Shown here: in pieces, positions 18,322 through 26,626 of the stretch
Position numbering within the stretch: the stretch's first letter is position 1
Layout of the letters: each line of letters starts with the position of its first letter
DNA from: Pseudooceanicola lipolyticus
GTDB taxonomy: Bacteria > Pseudomonadota > Alphaproteobacteria > Rhodobacterales > Rhodobacteraceae
Direction of reading: 5' to 3'
Assembly: GCF_002786325.1 (NCBI RefSeq)
Contig: NZ_PGTB01000010.1
Span: 1-64,000 of the forward strand
Length of the DNA: 64,000 nucleotides
Program-made: the position numbers and the translations under genes
The notes under the pieces: generated by a model
What the model saw: the letters and a program-made list of their open reading frames with translations, nothing else
The model's database searches: none
Told to the model about the DNA's origin: nothing

Positions 18322-20177
18322 GCCGGGATGCCGGTGGCCTGTTGCGCGATCTCCTCGGACCATTCCGGCCCCGGAACTTGGACCCTGTGACCAGGCGAGA
18401 CCTCACGCCATTCACGTCTTGGCGGCACGTAATCCATTGGCCGCACCGGGCTTTTGAGTTCGCGCACGTCGAGGCCCCGGCGCATGCCCCGGCGGCCGGG
18501 GTCCGGCACGGGGACAGCCGAAAGAAGACGGCGGGTGTAGGGGTGCTGGGGGTTCTCGAAGATCGCGGCGCGCGGTCCGATCTCGACGATTTCGCCCAGA
18601 TACATCACCGCAACCCGGTGGCTCATGCGTTCGACCACCGCCATGTCGTGACTGATGAAGAGATAGGACAGGCCCATCTCTTCCTGCAGGTCGAGCATCA
18701 GGTTGATCACCTGTGCCTTGATCGACACGTCCAGCGCCGACACCGCTTCGTCTGCGACGATCAGGCTCGGCGTCATTCCCAGTGCGCGGGCGATGCACAG
18801 GCGCTGGCGCTGTCCGCCCGAGAATTCGTTGGGAAAGCGTTTCGCCATGTCGGCCTTCAGCCCGACCTTTTCCAGCAGGTCGGCGACCCGGTCCGGCGCT
18901 TCGGCGCGCGATACCAGGCCGTGTGTCAGCATCGGCTCGGCGATGGCGCCGCCAATCCGGGCGCGCGGATCGAGGCTGGCGAAAGGATCCTGGAAGATCA
19001 TCTGCATCTTTCTGCGATGCGGGCGGATGGCGCGACGGGACAGGCCCAGAAGTTCGGCGCCATCAAGTTTGACCGAGCCGCCTTGCGCCGGCGTGAGGCC
19101 GATGATCGAGCGCCCGGCCGACGACTTGCCGCAGCCGGATTCGCCCACCAGCGACAGCGTCTCGCCGGGGCGGATATCGAAATCGATGCCCTCGACAGCA
19201 TGAACGCGGCCGGCACCACGCCCCAACATCCCGCCCGAGATCTGGTAGCGCGTGGTAAGTCCGCGCACTTCCAGAAGCGGTGCGGCCGTTGGATCGACTT
19301 CCGAGGTGACAGGGCGGGCCGGCACCGGTTGACCGGTCTCCGGTGCAATCAGGGGGAATCTTGCGGGGCCGGTATCACCGCGCATGGACCCCAAACGCGG
19401 CACGGCCGACAGAAGCGCGCGGGTATAGGGCTGCCGCGGGGCGGCAAAGAGGGTATCGGTTGGGCCCTGTTCGACGGCCTTGCCCTTGTACATGACAAAG
19501 GTCCGGTCGGCGACTTCGGCGACCACACCCATGTCATGGGTGATGAACAGGACGGCCATGTCCTCTTCTTCCTGCAACACCTTGATAAGCTCGAGGATCT
19601 GCGCCTGGATCGTGACATCCAGGGCTGTGGTCGGTTCGTCCGCGATCAGAAGACGGGGCCGGCAGGCCAGCGCCATGGCGATCATGAAGCGCTGCCGCAT
19701 CCCGCCCGAGGATTGGTGCGGGTATTCGCCCATCCGCTGCCGCGCGGCAGGGATGCGCACCCGTTCAAGCAGTCGCTGTGTCTCGGCCATCGCCTCGGAC
19801 TGGGCCATGCCCCGGTGTGCCACCAGCACCTCGGCAATCTGCTCGCCGATCTTCATCGACGGGTTCAACGAGGTCATCGGCTCCTGGAAGATCATCGCAA
19901 TGTCATTGCCGCGCACTCCGCGCATCTCGGCTTCGGACAAGGTTAGCAGATCGCGGCCTTCAAGCAGAACTTTGCCGCGTGTCCGGCTGTTTTCTGGATC
20001 GAGCAGGCGCATCGCGGCAAGCGAGGTCACGCTCTTGCCCGAACCGCTTTCTCCGACAAGGGCAAGTGTCTCGCCGCGCGCGATCACGAATGAAACGTCG
20101 TGCACGACCGGGGACCAGTCGTCACGGCCCCGGAAGGCAATCTCGAGGCCGGAGACGGAGAAAACTGGCTGGCTCAT
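18318..20177 (-). CDS. Fused dipeptide-type ABC transporter ATPase (DppD-DppF)
   Basis: 619-residue protein holding two full nucleotide-binding domains, equivalent to DppD fused to DppF. Walker A motifs are GESGSGKSVTS and GESGCGKSSAG, and signature motifs are SSGGMRQRF and FSGGQRQRL. Each half ends in the oligopeptide-ATPase C-terminal extension. The start ATG 20177 begins directly at MSQPVFSVSGLEIAFRG; upstream ATGs exist, to 20249, without better ribosome sites. It completes the importer whose binding protein and permeases are encoded 8 kb away on the other strand. Operator copy 2 lies about 90 bp upstream. Confidence 0.92.
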   Translation of the reverse strand: MSQPVFSVSGLEIAFRGRDDWSPVVHDVSFVIARGETLALVGESGSGKSVTSLAAMRLLDPENSRTRGKVLLEGRDLLTLSEAEMRGVRGNDIAMIFQEPMTSLNPSMKIGEQIAEVLVAHRGMAQSEAMAETQRLLERVRIPAARQRMGEYPHQSSGGMRQRFMIAMALACRPRLLIADEPTTALDVTIQAQILELIKVLQEEEDMAVLFITHDMGVVAEVADRTFVMYKGKAVEQGPTDTLFAAPRQPYTRALLSAVPRLGSMRGDTGPARFPLIAPETGQPVPARPVTSEVDPTAAPLLEVRGLTTRYQISGGMLGRGAGRVHAVEGIDFDIRPGETLSLVGESGCGKSSAGRSIIGLTPAQGGSVKLDGAELLGLSRRAIRPHRRKMQMIFQDPFASLDPRARIGGAIAEPMLTHGLVSRAEAPDRVADLLEKVGLKADMAKRFPNEFSGGQRQRLCIARALGMTPSLIVADEAVSALDVSIKAQVINLMLDLQEEMGLSYLFISHDMAVVERMSHRVAVMYLGEIVEIGPRAAIFENPQHPYTRRLLSAVPVPDPGRRGMRRGLDVRELKSPVRPMDYVPPRREWREVSPGHRVQVPGPEWSEEIAQQATGIPA

Positions 20178-20265
20178 GAAGCGGTCCCGTTGGTTCGATT
20201 GAGCGTAGTCGCTGTCCCGCCTGGCCGGAAGCATCATGTTCGGCGACACGGGGGTTGCTGTTCAT

Positions 20266-20280
20266 AATATATCATATATC
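20266..20280. promoter_or_regulatory. Probable GntR operator, copy 2
   Basis: AATATATCATATATC is the exact reverse complement of the site at 9814-9828. It lies in the divergent promoter region of the fused ATPase operon (leftward) and the D-cysteine desulfhydrase-like gene (rightward). Sharing of the site implies joint control of four transcription units by one regulator. Confidence 0.72.
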
Positions 20281-20351
20281 CTCATGTATGAGCCCCGCGT
20301 TTGCAAGGGAAATCGGATCCACGGGGCAGGATCACAGGGAAAGGACCGAGG

Positions 20352-21353
20352 ATGAAACTTGACGACCTGCCGCGCATCTCGCTGGGCTTTCTGCCGACAC
20401 CGGTAGAGGAACTGCCTACGCTTGGCGCTGAACTTGGCATTTCGCTGTCGGTGAAACGCGATGATTTCACTGGCTTTGGAGGAGGTGGCAACAAGGTCCG
20501 CAAGCTGGAGTTCCTGATGGCCGATGCCGTGGCGCAAGGCGTCAAGGTGGTGATCACCACGGGGGGGCACCAGTCGAACCATGCGCGGATGACCGCAGCT
20601 GCTGCCCGAAAATTCGGCATGAAGCCAATCCTCGTGCTGCGCGGCAACAAGCCGGCAAGCTGGCAGGGCAACCTTCTGCTGGATCACATCCTGGGGGCGG
20701 AAGTGGATTTCCTCGATCCCGACGCCTATTTCGAGCTGATCAATCCGCGGATGCAACAGTATGCACAAGAGGCGGAGGCCCGAGGCGAGAAAGCATACAT
20801 CATCCCCCTGGGCGGGGCGAGCGCGCTTGGCGCGATGGGCTACGTGAACGCAATCCGTGAGCTGTCCGAGCAATACGCAGCCACGGGTCGCAAGGCACCG
20901 GATTATATCTGCGCACCGGTCGGATCCGGGGGGACGCTGGCCGGCATGGTCGTGGGCTGCTCGATCTGGATGCCGGACACGAAAGTCATCGGCGTTGCGG
21001 TTACCGGCAGTGCAACCCCCTTCGAAGAGCGGATCTCGGTCATGGCGAACGACGCTGCCGAACTTCTTGGACTGGAGCAGCGGTTCGCCCCCGAAGACAT
21101 CCGGATCGAGAATGATTATATCGGCGCCGGTTACTCCATCCCGTCCGAATCCGGCAACGCGGCGATCCTGCGCGCAGGCCGGTCCGAAGGCGTGTTGCTG
21201 GATCCGGTCTATACGGGCAAGGCGATGGCGGGCATTGTCGGTCTTGCTGAACGCGGCAAGATCGAGAAGGGCTCGGACGTTCTGTTTGTGCATTGCGGCG
21301 GCACTCCGGCGCTGTTCCCCTTCAACGATCAACTGACGGCCGACGTCGCGTGA
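20352..21353 (+). CDS. D-cysteine desulfhydrase / ACC-deaminase family PLP enzyme
   Basis: 333-residue fold-type-II PLP enzyme. The motif GGGNKVRKLEF (Lys48 the likely Schiff-base lysine) and TTGGHQSNHARM match the DcyD/ACC-deaminase family, and APVGSGGTLAGMVVG binds the cofactor phosphate. D-cysteine desulfhydrase gives pyruvate, H2S and ammonia; ACC deaminase gives 2-oxobutyrate. The sequence does not settle which, but with rhodanese and an amino-acid oxidase nearby D-cysteine is favoured (inference). ATG 20352 follows AAGGACCGAGG. It is divergent from the ATPase operon across operator copy 2. Confidence 0.85.
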   Translation: MKLDDLPRISLGFLPTPVEELPTLGAELGISLSVKRDDFTGFGGGGNKVRKLEFLMADAVAQGVKVVITTGGHQSNHARMTAAAARKFGMKPILVLRGNKPASWQGNLLLDHILGAEVDFLDPDAYFELINPRMQQYAQEAEARGEKAYIIPLGGASALGAMGYVNAIRELSEQYAATGRKAPDYICAPVGSGGTLAGMVVGCSIWMPDTKVIGVAVTGSATPFEERISVMANDAAELLGLEQRFAPEDIRIENDYIGAGYSIPSESGNAAILRAGRSEGVLLDPVYTGKAMAGIVGLAERGKIEKGSDVLFVHCGGTPALFPFNDQLTADVA

Positions 21354-21885
21354 AGACGCAAGCGCCGGGTTTGATCGCTCGTGCGAAGGGTGCAGAGGTG
21401 CGCCGCAGTGTGCGCCTCTGTCTTCAACCAGTGCAACTCGGCGCGCACGGCTTTCCGGCCGGGCCGGTTTCAAACGGAACCCGACGCTGCTCTTGCTGAG
21501 TGGAGTCAGCTCGGCGGGGCTTAAAGGGCAGCCATGCTGCCCCTGCCGAGACCGGTTCGAATTGCCCTGTTGGCACCGCCAATAGATCTTCGATGGCAGT
21601 ACTCCGAAATCGTGCGAGAGGTCCCGCACGCGATAGCGAGGCGAGGGGCACGCTGTCTGCGCAGCGATGCGTGAACCAAGTGAAGGCTCCGGCCGGCAGG
21701 CAGCAAGTTCACAGCGGCTTGCCGGCGTGCTACCCTGAGAGCGTCGAACTGCCGTGTGGCTCCGCAATAGACGGCGTCGCACCGGCAGGTCAGGCCATGC
21801 GCCGCTGGCCTTGAATATTCAGTTCCAATTCTACGCGGCGCTTAAGCTGGCAACATTTGATCATGCGACATATCGGAGTCGGGGG
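21354..21885. other. Intergenic boundary between catabolic and polysaccharide regions
   Basis: About 530 bp with no supportable gene. Open frames on both strands are low-complexity and match nothing I recognise. No hairpin with a T tract, repeat or insertion-sequence end was seen. Decayed coding sequence cannot be excluded by eye. Confidence 0.5.
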
Positions 21886-22662
21886 ATGCAAATGATTAGG
21901 CGTTTCATCAATCTGAACAAGCGGCTGTGTTCAAGTTTGGAAACCTTGCTTCCGCAGGAAAGCGGGAAATCGGTTTATCCCAAGCTGGTCGAGGATATCA
22001 AACCCGGTGACGCAATCGCCGATATTGGCGGCGGGAAAAAACCGGCGCGCATATTATTGGGGTTCGGGGGCAAGGAAGACTATCGCCTGTATGACGGTTT
22101 TGACATCGACATGGACGAACTGGATCAGGCCCGCGATCTATACACCAATGTCTATCAGCTTGACATCACCAAGGATGTCGGCGCGTTCAGGGGCGTTTAC
22201 GACAAGGTGATCTGCAAAAGCACGTTGGAGCATGTTCTGGACGAAGAGGCGGCGATGCGCGGTCTGGCCAGCCTGCTGAAAGAGGGGGGCGAGCTGTATA
22301 TCATGGTGCCCTACCGCTATGCCTGCTTTGCCGTTTTGAACCGGCTATTGCCGAATGAATTCAAGAAGCGCCTGTTGCATTACCTGTTTCCCAACAAGAT
22401 CGGCGACGGGTTTCCGGCCTATTATCTGAACTGCACCGCAAGCAGCATGCGGGAGTCAGCCGAGAAAGTGGGTTTGCGGTTTGACGGGCTGAACAAGTTT
22501 TATTTCTCGACCTATTTCACCTTTTTCTTCCCCTTCTACCTGGTCTGGCGGCTGATCACCGGGGTTCAGTACCTGGTCGACCGCGACTATTGCGAGCGAT
22601 TCGAAATCCTGTTCCGGAAGGACCCGGTCGCCGCCTCGGGATCGGTGCAAGGGCTGGCCTGA
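21886..22662 (+). CDS. SAM-dependent methyltransferase (class I)
   Basis: 258-residue protein with a class-I SAM-binding core: AIADIGGGKKPARIL as motif I, then FDIDMDELDQARDLY, and the motif IV-like VYDKVICKSTLEHV. The C-terminal third is hydrophobic and aromatic (KFYFSTYFTFFFPFYLVWRL) and may contact the membrane. The ATG follows a CGGAGTCGGGGG ribosome site. It is the first gene of a rightward group with two dioxygenases, an acyltransferase and a formyltransferase, so it probably O- or N-methylates a sugar or a small molecule. Target unknown. Confidence 0.78.
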   Translation: MQMIRRFINLNKRLCSSLETLLPQESGKSVYPKLVEDIKPGDAIADIGGGKKPARILLGFGGKEDYRLYDGFDIDMDELDQARDLYTNVYQLDITKDVGAFRGVYDKVICKSTLEHVLDEEAAMRGLASLLKEGGELYIMVPYRYACFAVLNRLLPNEFKKRLLHYLFPNKIGDGFPAYYLNCTASSMRESAEKVGLRFDGLNKFYFSTYFTFFFPFYLVWRLITGVQYLVDRDYCERFEILFRKDPVAASGSVQGLA

Positions 22663-23207
22663 GCGTTTGACGTCGTACGGACGGCGGCGCTGTCTGCCCG
22701 CCTTGAAGCCGGCCGCGCCGGTGCTTCGTTCGGCCGGTTCAGGCGCGGCGGCCGGCATTTCCCTGGCTGTTCCGGCGTGCGTCATGCATTGGCGATCCGG
22801 TTAACCTGTTGAAAATATGTTTCTTTTGTTCCTGGTAACTCTTCCGGGTAGGCATCGGAGTACTTCCAAGTGGTTAATATGGCGGTCTTGCCAGAAATAT
22901 TCACCCCCAGTACCTTCGATCCTAGTCCGGGGTAGTTTGAAAGCGTGAACTGCGGGTCGATGATTGCGCAGATTTATCACAGCCCTTCGGATCTGCTGGT
23001 ACCTAATAATTCCAGGGTGCCCGTTCAAAGCGGAGGAAACGCCGTTTCAAAATAGATGAACGTCGTGCTTTGGCATGCCTGTGATCCGGCAGGTCGGTGG
23101 GGTTTTGATTTAGGTGTATTCTGGGGATATCCCCAAGTGCTTTTCAACGCTGTTCTCCGGGGGGTCAGGGGCGTCTTTCGCGCTCCGGAAATGGGGGGCA
23201 ATTTATT
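22663..23207. other. Intergenic region upstream of the first dioxygenase gene
   Basis: About 545 bp without a credible gene. It is GC-rich and dyad-containing just after the methyltransferase gene (22680-22760), then AT-richer. A perfect 14-bp palindrome TGGGGATATCCCCA lies at 23122-23135, about 75 bp before the next start. This is probably a promoter region, separating the methyltransferase from the dioxygenase operon. Confidence 0.5.
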
Positions 23208-24056
23208 ATGGATCAGGTCGTTTCGGAAAAAGTCGCGCGCGATCCCACTGCGGATTATATCGCCGCGATCGAAGAACACGGGTATGTGCGCATTCCACAA
23301 GTCTTCGACAAGTCGACCGTTGATACGATGTTGGACCGCGTCTCGGCCTGGTTCGACAAGACGGTTCAGGCGCAGTCGGCTCGCATGCCGCGACTGAACA
23401 AGCAACAGCCAATGGTGTATAACCTGCAAAGCAAGGACATCGCCTTTTGCCGGCTGATCCTGCAGACGCCGGTGATCGAGGATATCCTCAAGCATTTCCT
23501 GAACGATCAGTGGTTTTCCTCGGTGCCGGCCGAGGATCCGAATTACATCCTGCGATCCTTTCTGGCGCGCAGCAGCAATTACCAGATGCCGATGCATATC
23601 GACTCGTTCATTCCCTATACCGGGTCCTATCCGTTTATCATGCAATGTTCGATCCCGCTGGAAGATCAAACCCGGGAAAACGGCTGTACGGTGATCGTGC
23701 CCGGATCGCATAAATCGAACAAATATGCCGAACAGTCCGCGATCGAACAGGCGATCCCGATCGAGTCGAAGGCGGGTGACCTGATCATCTGGGACAGTCG
23801 CATCTGGCATGCCGCGCTGGACAATGTCAGCGGCCGCACGCGCTGGTCGATCATCGCAACCTTCTGCCGCTGGTGGATCAAGCAGGCTTTCGACATTCCC
23901 GGCAACATGCCGCAGAAGATCTATGACCAGCTGTCGAACAAGGAAAAGGCCGTGTTGGGCTTTTGCTCGGTGCCCTATGACGATGAGACGCGGGGGATCG
24001 ACATGAAGCGCAGCTATGATCTGCTGCCCGAAAAAGTCGCCGACTATCGCATCTGA
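23208..24056 (+). CDS. Phytanoyl-CoA dioxygenase (PhyH) family oxygenase 1
   Basis: 282-residue Fe(II)/2-oxoglutarate-dependent oxygenase of the PhyH family. The iron triad is visible as H130-I-D132 (MPMHIDSF) and the distal His201 in RIWHAALDN, with an Arg about ten residues later (GRTRWS) placed to bind 2-oxoglutarate. IPLEDQTRENGCTVIVPGSH is the family's jelly-roll segment. No signal peptide. A second, divergent PhyH gene follows 75 bp downstream. PhyH proteins hydroxylate lipids, sugars and natural products; the context suggests tailoring of a surface glycan or secondary metabolite. Confidence 0.87.
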   Translation: MDQVVSEKVARDPTADYIAAIEEHGYVRIPQVFDKSTVDTMLDRVSAWFDKTVQAQSARMPRLNKQQPMVYNLQSKDIAFCRLILQTPVIEDILKHFLNDQWFSSVPAEDPNYILRSFLARSSNYQMPMHIDSFIPYTGSYPFIMQCSIPLEDQTRENGCTVIVPGSHKSNKYAEQSAIEQAIPIESKAGDLIIWDSRIWHAALDNVSGRTRWSIIATFCRWWIKQAFDIPGNMPQKIYDQLSNKEKAVLGFCSVPYDDETRGIDMKRSYDLLPEKVADYRI

Positions 24057-24131
24057 CACCGGCCGGGATTTCGCGGGTATGCGCGCGGGATCCCGGATGT
24101 CAGGTCAGCTCAGAAAAAGGATGTGAATTCC

Positions 24132-24953
24132 ATGCAATCCATTGAAATCGGTGACATCCGCCAGTCCATCCCCAAGGCCGATTCCACGACGTTTTCGCCT
24201 GAGATTTACCGCGAAACCGGGTTTTATGTGCTGCGTGACGTGGTGCCTGCCGCGCAGGTGGAGCTTTGGCAGCGGGAATGGGGGGCGTTCTATTCCCGGT
24301 CGCTGCAGGGCAAGCGCCAGGTCAACCCGTTCAACCCGGTGCATGTGCACGAGGCGCCGCCCGAAGTGCTGGCGCAGGTCCATGCCTTTCCGGCGATCCT
24401 GGATGTGATGCAACAGCTCTATCCCGATCTGGCGCTGTTCATGCAGCGTTTCGTCATCAAGGATCGCAGCAGCCGCAACGCGGTGTTCCCGCATAGCGAC
24501 TTTGCCTATGACTATGGCTGGCCGGAAAAGACCACGGTTTTCATTCCGTTCAGCCCGTCGAACCAAAAGAACGGTGGCATCTCGTTTTATCCGGGCACGC
24601 ATTTCTTCGGCTATATGGGCGATGCCGGCGAGGTGAATACCGACCTTCTCAGCCCGGACTGGCCGCTGATCTGTCCCGAGCTTGAACCGGGCGACATTGC
24701 GATGTGCCACACCTGCACCTGGCATTGTTCGCCGGAATTTGTCAGCGGCCCGGACCGGATTCTGGTGCAGGCGACCTATCAGCCGGCCTCGGATCCCAGC
24801 AGCACCGTATTGCTGCGCGGGGACTGGAAAACGCGGTATCGGCTGGCCAGCCTGCCGCGCGACCGGTTCTTCAATCGCTGCCGGTCCAGCCGGCTGCGCG
24901 AATTGCAGGCCGAAGTCGATCAGCGCCAAGTCGCGGCCACCGAGGCAAGCTGA
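24132..24953 (+). CDS. Phytanoyl-CoA dioxygenase (PhyH) family oxygenase 2
   Basis: 273-residue PhyH-type oxygenase. The iron ligands are H121-S-D123 (FPHSDFAYD) and His198 (CTWHCSPE). NQKNGGISFYPGTHFFGYMG is the family's gating segment. I use ATG 24132 because AAAAAGG ends 11 bases before it; the in-frame GTG at 24123 would leave almost no spacing. It is clearly diverged from the preceding PhyH protein, with different spacing between triad residues, so two distinct oxidations are likely. It precedes the FemAB-like gene by 39 bp. Confidence 0.86.
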   Translation: MQSIEIGDIRQSIPKADSTTFSPEIYRETGFYVLRDVVPAAQVELWQREWGAFYSRSLQGKRQVNPFNPVHVHEAPPEVLAQVHAFPAILDVMQQLYPDLALFMQRFVIKDRSSRNAVFPHSDFAYDYGWPEKTTVFIPFSPSNQKNGGISFYPGTHFFGYMGDAGEVNTDLLSPDWPLICPELEPGDIAMCHTCTWHCSPEFVSGPDRILVQATYQPASDPSSTVLLRGDWKTRYRLASLPRDRFFNRCRSSRLRELQAEVDQRQVAATEAS

Positions 24954-24992
24954 CCGCCGCGTGGTCCTGCGCATCAGACCGGGAACACAGAT

Positions 24993-25916
24993 ATGCTTCA
25001 TTCCCGCATCTCAGACCTTGCCGCGCCCGGCTATCGCAGCGCGCTTTATGCCGAGGCCTTCACCGCCTTCGGCACACCGCGCTTCCTGTGCGATAGCGGC
25101 GGCTGGCTGTTGCGTCGGCCGATTGCCCAGACCGGTCTGAGCGATGCGATGGGGCTGTATCCGCTGTTCTGCTGTGCCGACTGGTCGGCGGTGGCGGCGG
25201 ATCTGCGGCGCGACTGTGCGGATTGTGTCAGTGTCATGCTGGTCAGCGATCCGCTGGGCGACTATGACGAAGACCTGCTGCGGCGCAGCTTTGACCGGGT
25301 GCATCCGTTCAAGGACCATTTCATCGCCGACCTGACCGAACCGCTGGACAGTTTCGTGTCGAAATCGCACCGCCAGAACGCGCGGCGGGCGCTGAACAAG
25401 GTCGATGTGGAACTGTGCGAGACGCCGATGCAGTTCCTCGATGACTGGATCGAACTTTATGCCGTTCTGGCCGATAAGCATGACGTCCACGGGATGCGGG
25501 CGTTTTCCCGTGACTCGTTTGAACAGCAGTTCAGGGTGCCGGGACTGGTGATGTTCCGGGCGTCGCGCGATGGCGAAACCGTCGGGCTGGACCTGTGGTA
25601 TGTCGATGGCGATATCGCCCAGGGTCATCTCGCGGCCTTCAGCAAGACGGGCTATGCCTGCAGCGCCTCTTATGCGACCAAGTGGACCTTGCTGAATTAT
25701 TTCGCGGACAAGGTCCGATGGGTGAATTTCGGCGGTGTCGCCGGCGCCACCGGGCAGGGCGCCCAGGGTCTGCAACATTTCAAGACAGGGTGGAGCAACA
25801 CCACAAGGCGTAACTATATCTGCGGCTCGGTTTTTGACCGGGCGGCCTATCGCGACCTGACGCGGGGCAGGGCCGAAACCAGCTATTTCCCCGCCTACCG
25901 TGAAGGAGAGCTGTGA
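24993..25916 (+). CDS. FemAB-like GNAT acyltransferase
   Basis: 307-residue protein of the GNAT/FemAB-like fold found in exopolysaccharide and aminoacyl-transfer clusters. The middle motif KSHRQNARRALNKVDVELCE and the C-terminal VNFGGVAGATGQGAQGLQHF then KTGWSN resemble the BioF2-like acetyltransferase domain. No transmembrane segment or signal peptide is apparent. It probably transfers an acyl or aminoacyl group to an amine on the product. The formyltransferase start lies just beyond its stop, in a coupled arrangement. Confidence 0.75.
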   Translation: MLHSRISDLAAPGYRSALYAEAFTAFGTPRFLCDSGGWLLRRPIAQTGLSDAMGLYPLFCCADWSAVAADLRRDCADCVSVMLVSDPLGDYDEDLLRRSFDRVHPFKDHFIADLTEPLDSFVSKSHRQNARRALNKVDVELCETPMQFLDDWIELYAVLADKHDVHGMRAFSRDSFEQQFRVPGLVMFRASRDGETVGLDLWYVDGDIAQGHLAAFSKTGYACSASYATKWTLLNYFADKVRWVNFGGVAGATGQGAQGLQHFKTGWSNTTRRNYICGSVFDRAAYRDLTRGRAETSYFPAYREGEL

Positions 25917-25918
25917 CC

Positions 25919-26626
25919 ATGGCTTCGTTACAACCGAGTTTTGTCTTCGTGCTTTCCACCACGGGATCGGTGATGCAGCGCGTTCTGGATACGGAAACCG
26001 TGCGCCGCGCGGTGCATTCCGCGGTCGCGGTTGCCGAAGGGCCGGCCCTGGTCCATGCGCGCGCGCATGGCGTGCCGGCCGTCGTCCTGCCCGCGCGAAC
26101 CAATGAACTATTCTGCCAAAGCCTGTTGGATTATGTCCGCAAACATGAAATCGACTATATCCTCTCGTTTTATACACAATTTTATACGGATGAGATCCGC
26201 CAGGCCTTGCGCGATAGGATCATTAATTTCCACCCGTCGTTGTTGCCTGCATTTAAAGGCATGGATGGATTTGGCGATGGCATTGACTATTTCACCAAAA
26301 TCATCGGCACCACCGTCGAGCTGATCAAGGATGTCATGGACGAGGGCAAGATCGTGATGCAGACGGCCTGCGCTGTGGATCGGGACGTGCCGCTGGAAGA
26401 AATGCGCGACCGCATTTTTGTTCAGCAATGCAAGACACTTATTCAGGTCGTCGATTGGCTGATGCAGGATCGCATGCGGGTTGAGGGAGATCTGGTGAAA
26501 ATTCGCGGCGCGCGCTTTACCACGCCGGAGTTTACGCCGGCACTGGAAAACCGGGAGGCGATTGCGCTGCAGTCCCGAATGTTTCCACGGCAGACAGTGG
26601 CCGCCGGTGAAAAGACAACCGCCTAA
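25919..26626 (+). CDS. Formyltransferase (PurN/methionyl-tRNA formyltransferase fold)
   Basis: 235-residue cytoplasmic enzyme of the 10-formyltetrahydrofolate-dependent formyltransferase family. The catalytic segment IINFHPSLLPAFKGMDGF contains Asn103 and His105, and the downstream VMDEGKIVMQTA supplies the conserved Asp. I chose ATG 25919 because AAGGAGAG ends eight bases upstream; the GTG at 25913 is too close. Core purN and fmt are not expected here, so this is more likely a tailoring enzyme formylating an amino group, possibly the amino sugar made by the DegT enzyme at 37791-39173 (inference). Confidence 0.8.
   Translation: MASLQPSFVFVLSTTGSVMQRVLDTETVRRAVHSAVAVAEGPALVHARAHGVPAVVLPARTNELFCQSLLDYVRKHEIDYILSFYTQFYTDEIRQALRDRIINFHPSLLPAFKGMDGFGDGIDYFTKIIGTTVELIKDVMDEGKIVMQTACAVDRDVPLEEMRDRIFVQQCKTLIQVVDWLMQDRMRVEGDLVKIRGARFTTPEFTPALENREAIALQSRMFPRQTVAAGEKTTA

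Noticed and set aside
21500-21814. Open frame of 104 codons between the desulfhydrase-like and methyltransferase genes
   Set aside because: Low-complexity composition, no convincing ribosome site and no recognisable motif.
22680-22760. GC-rich dyad after the methyltransferase gene as a terminator
   Set aside because: Pairing is imperfect and no T run follows.
24123-24131. GTG 24123 as start of the second PhyH gene
   Set aside because: The purine-rich ribosome site would be only two bases away; ATG 24132 gives normal spacing.
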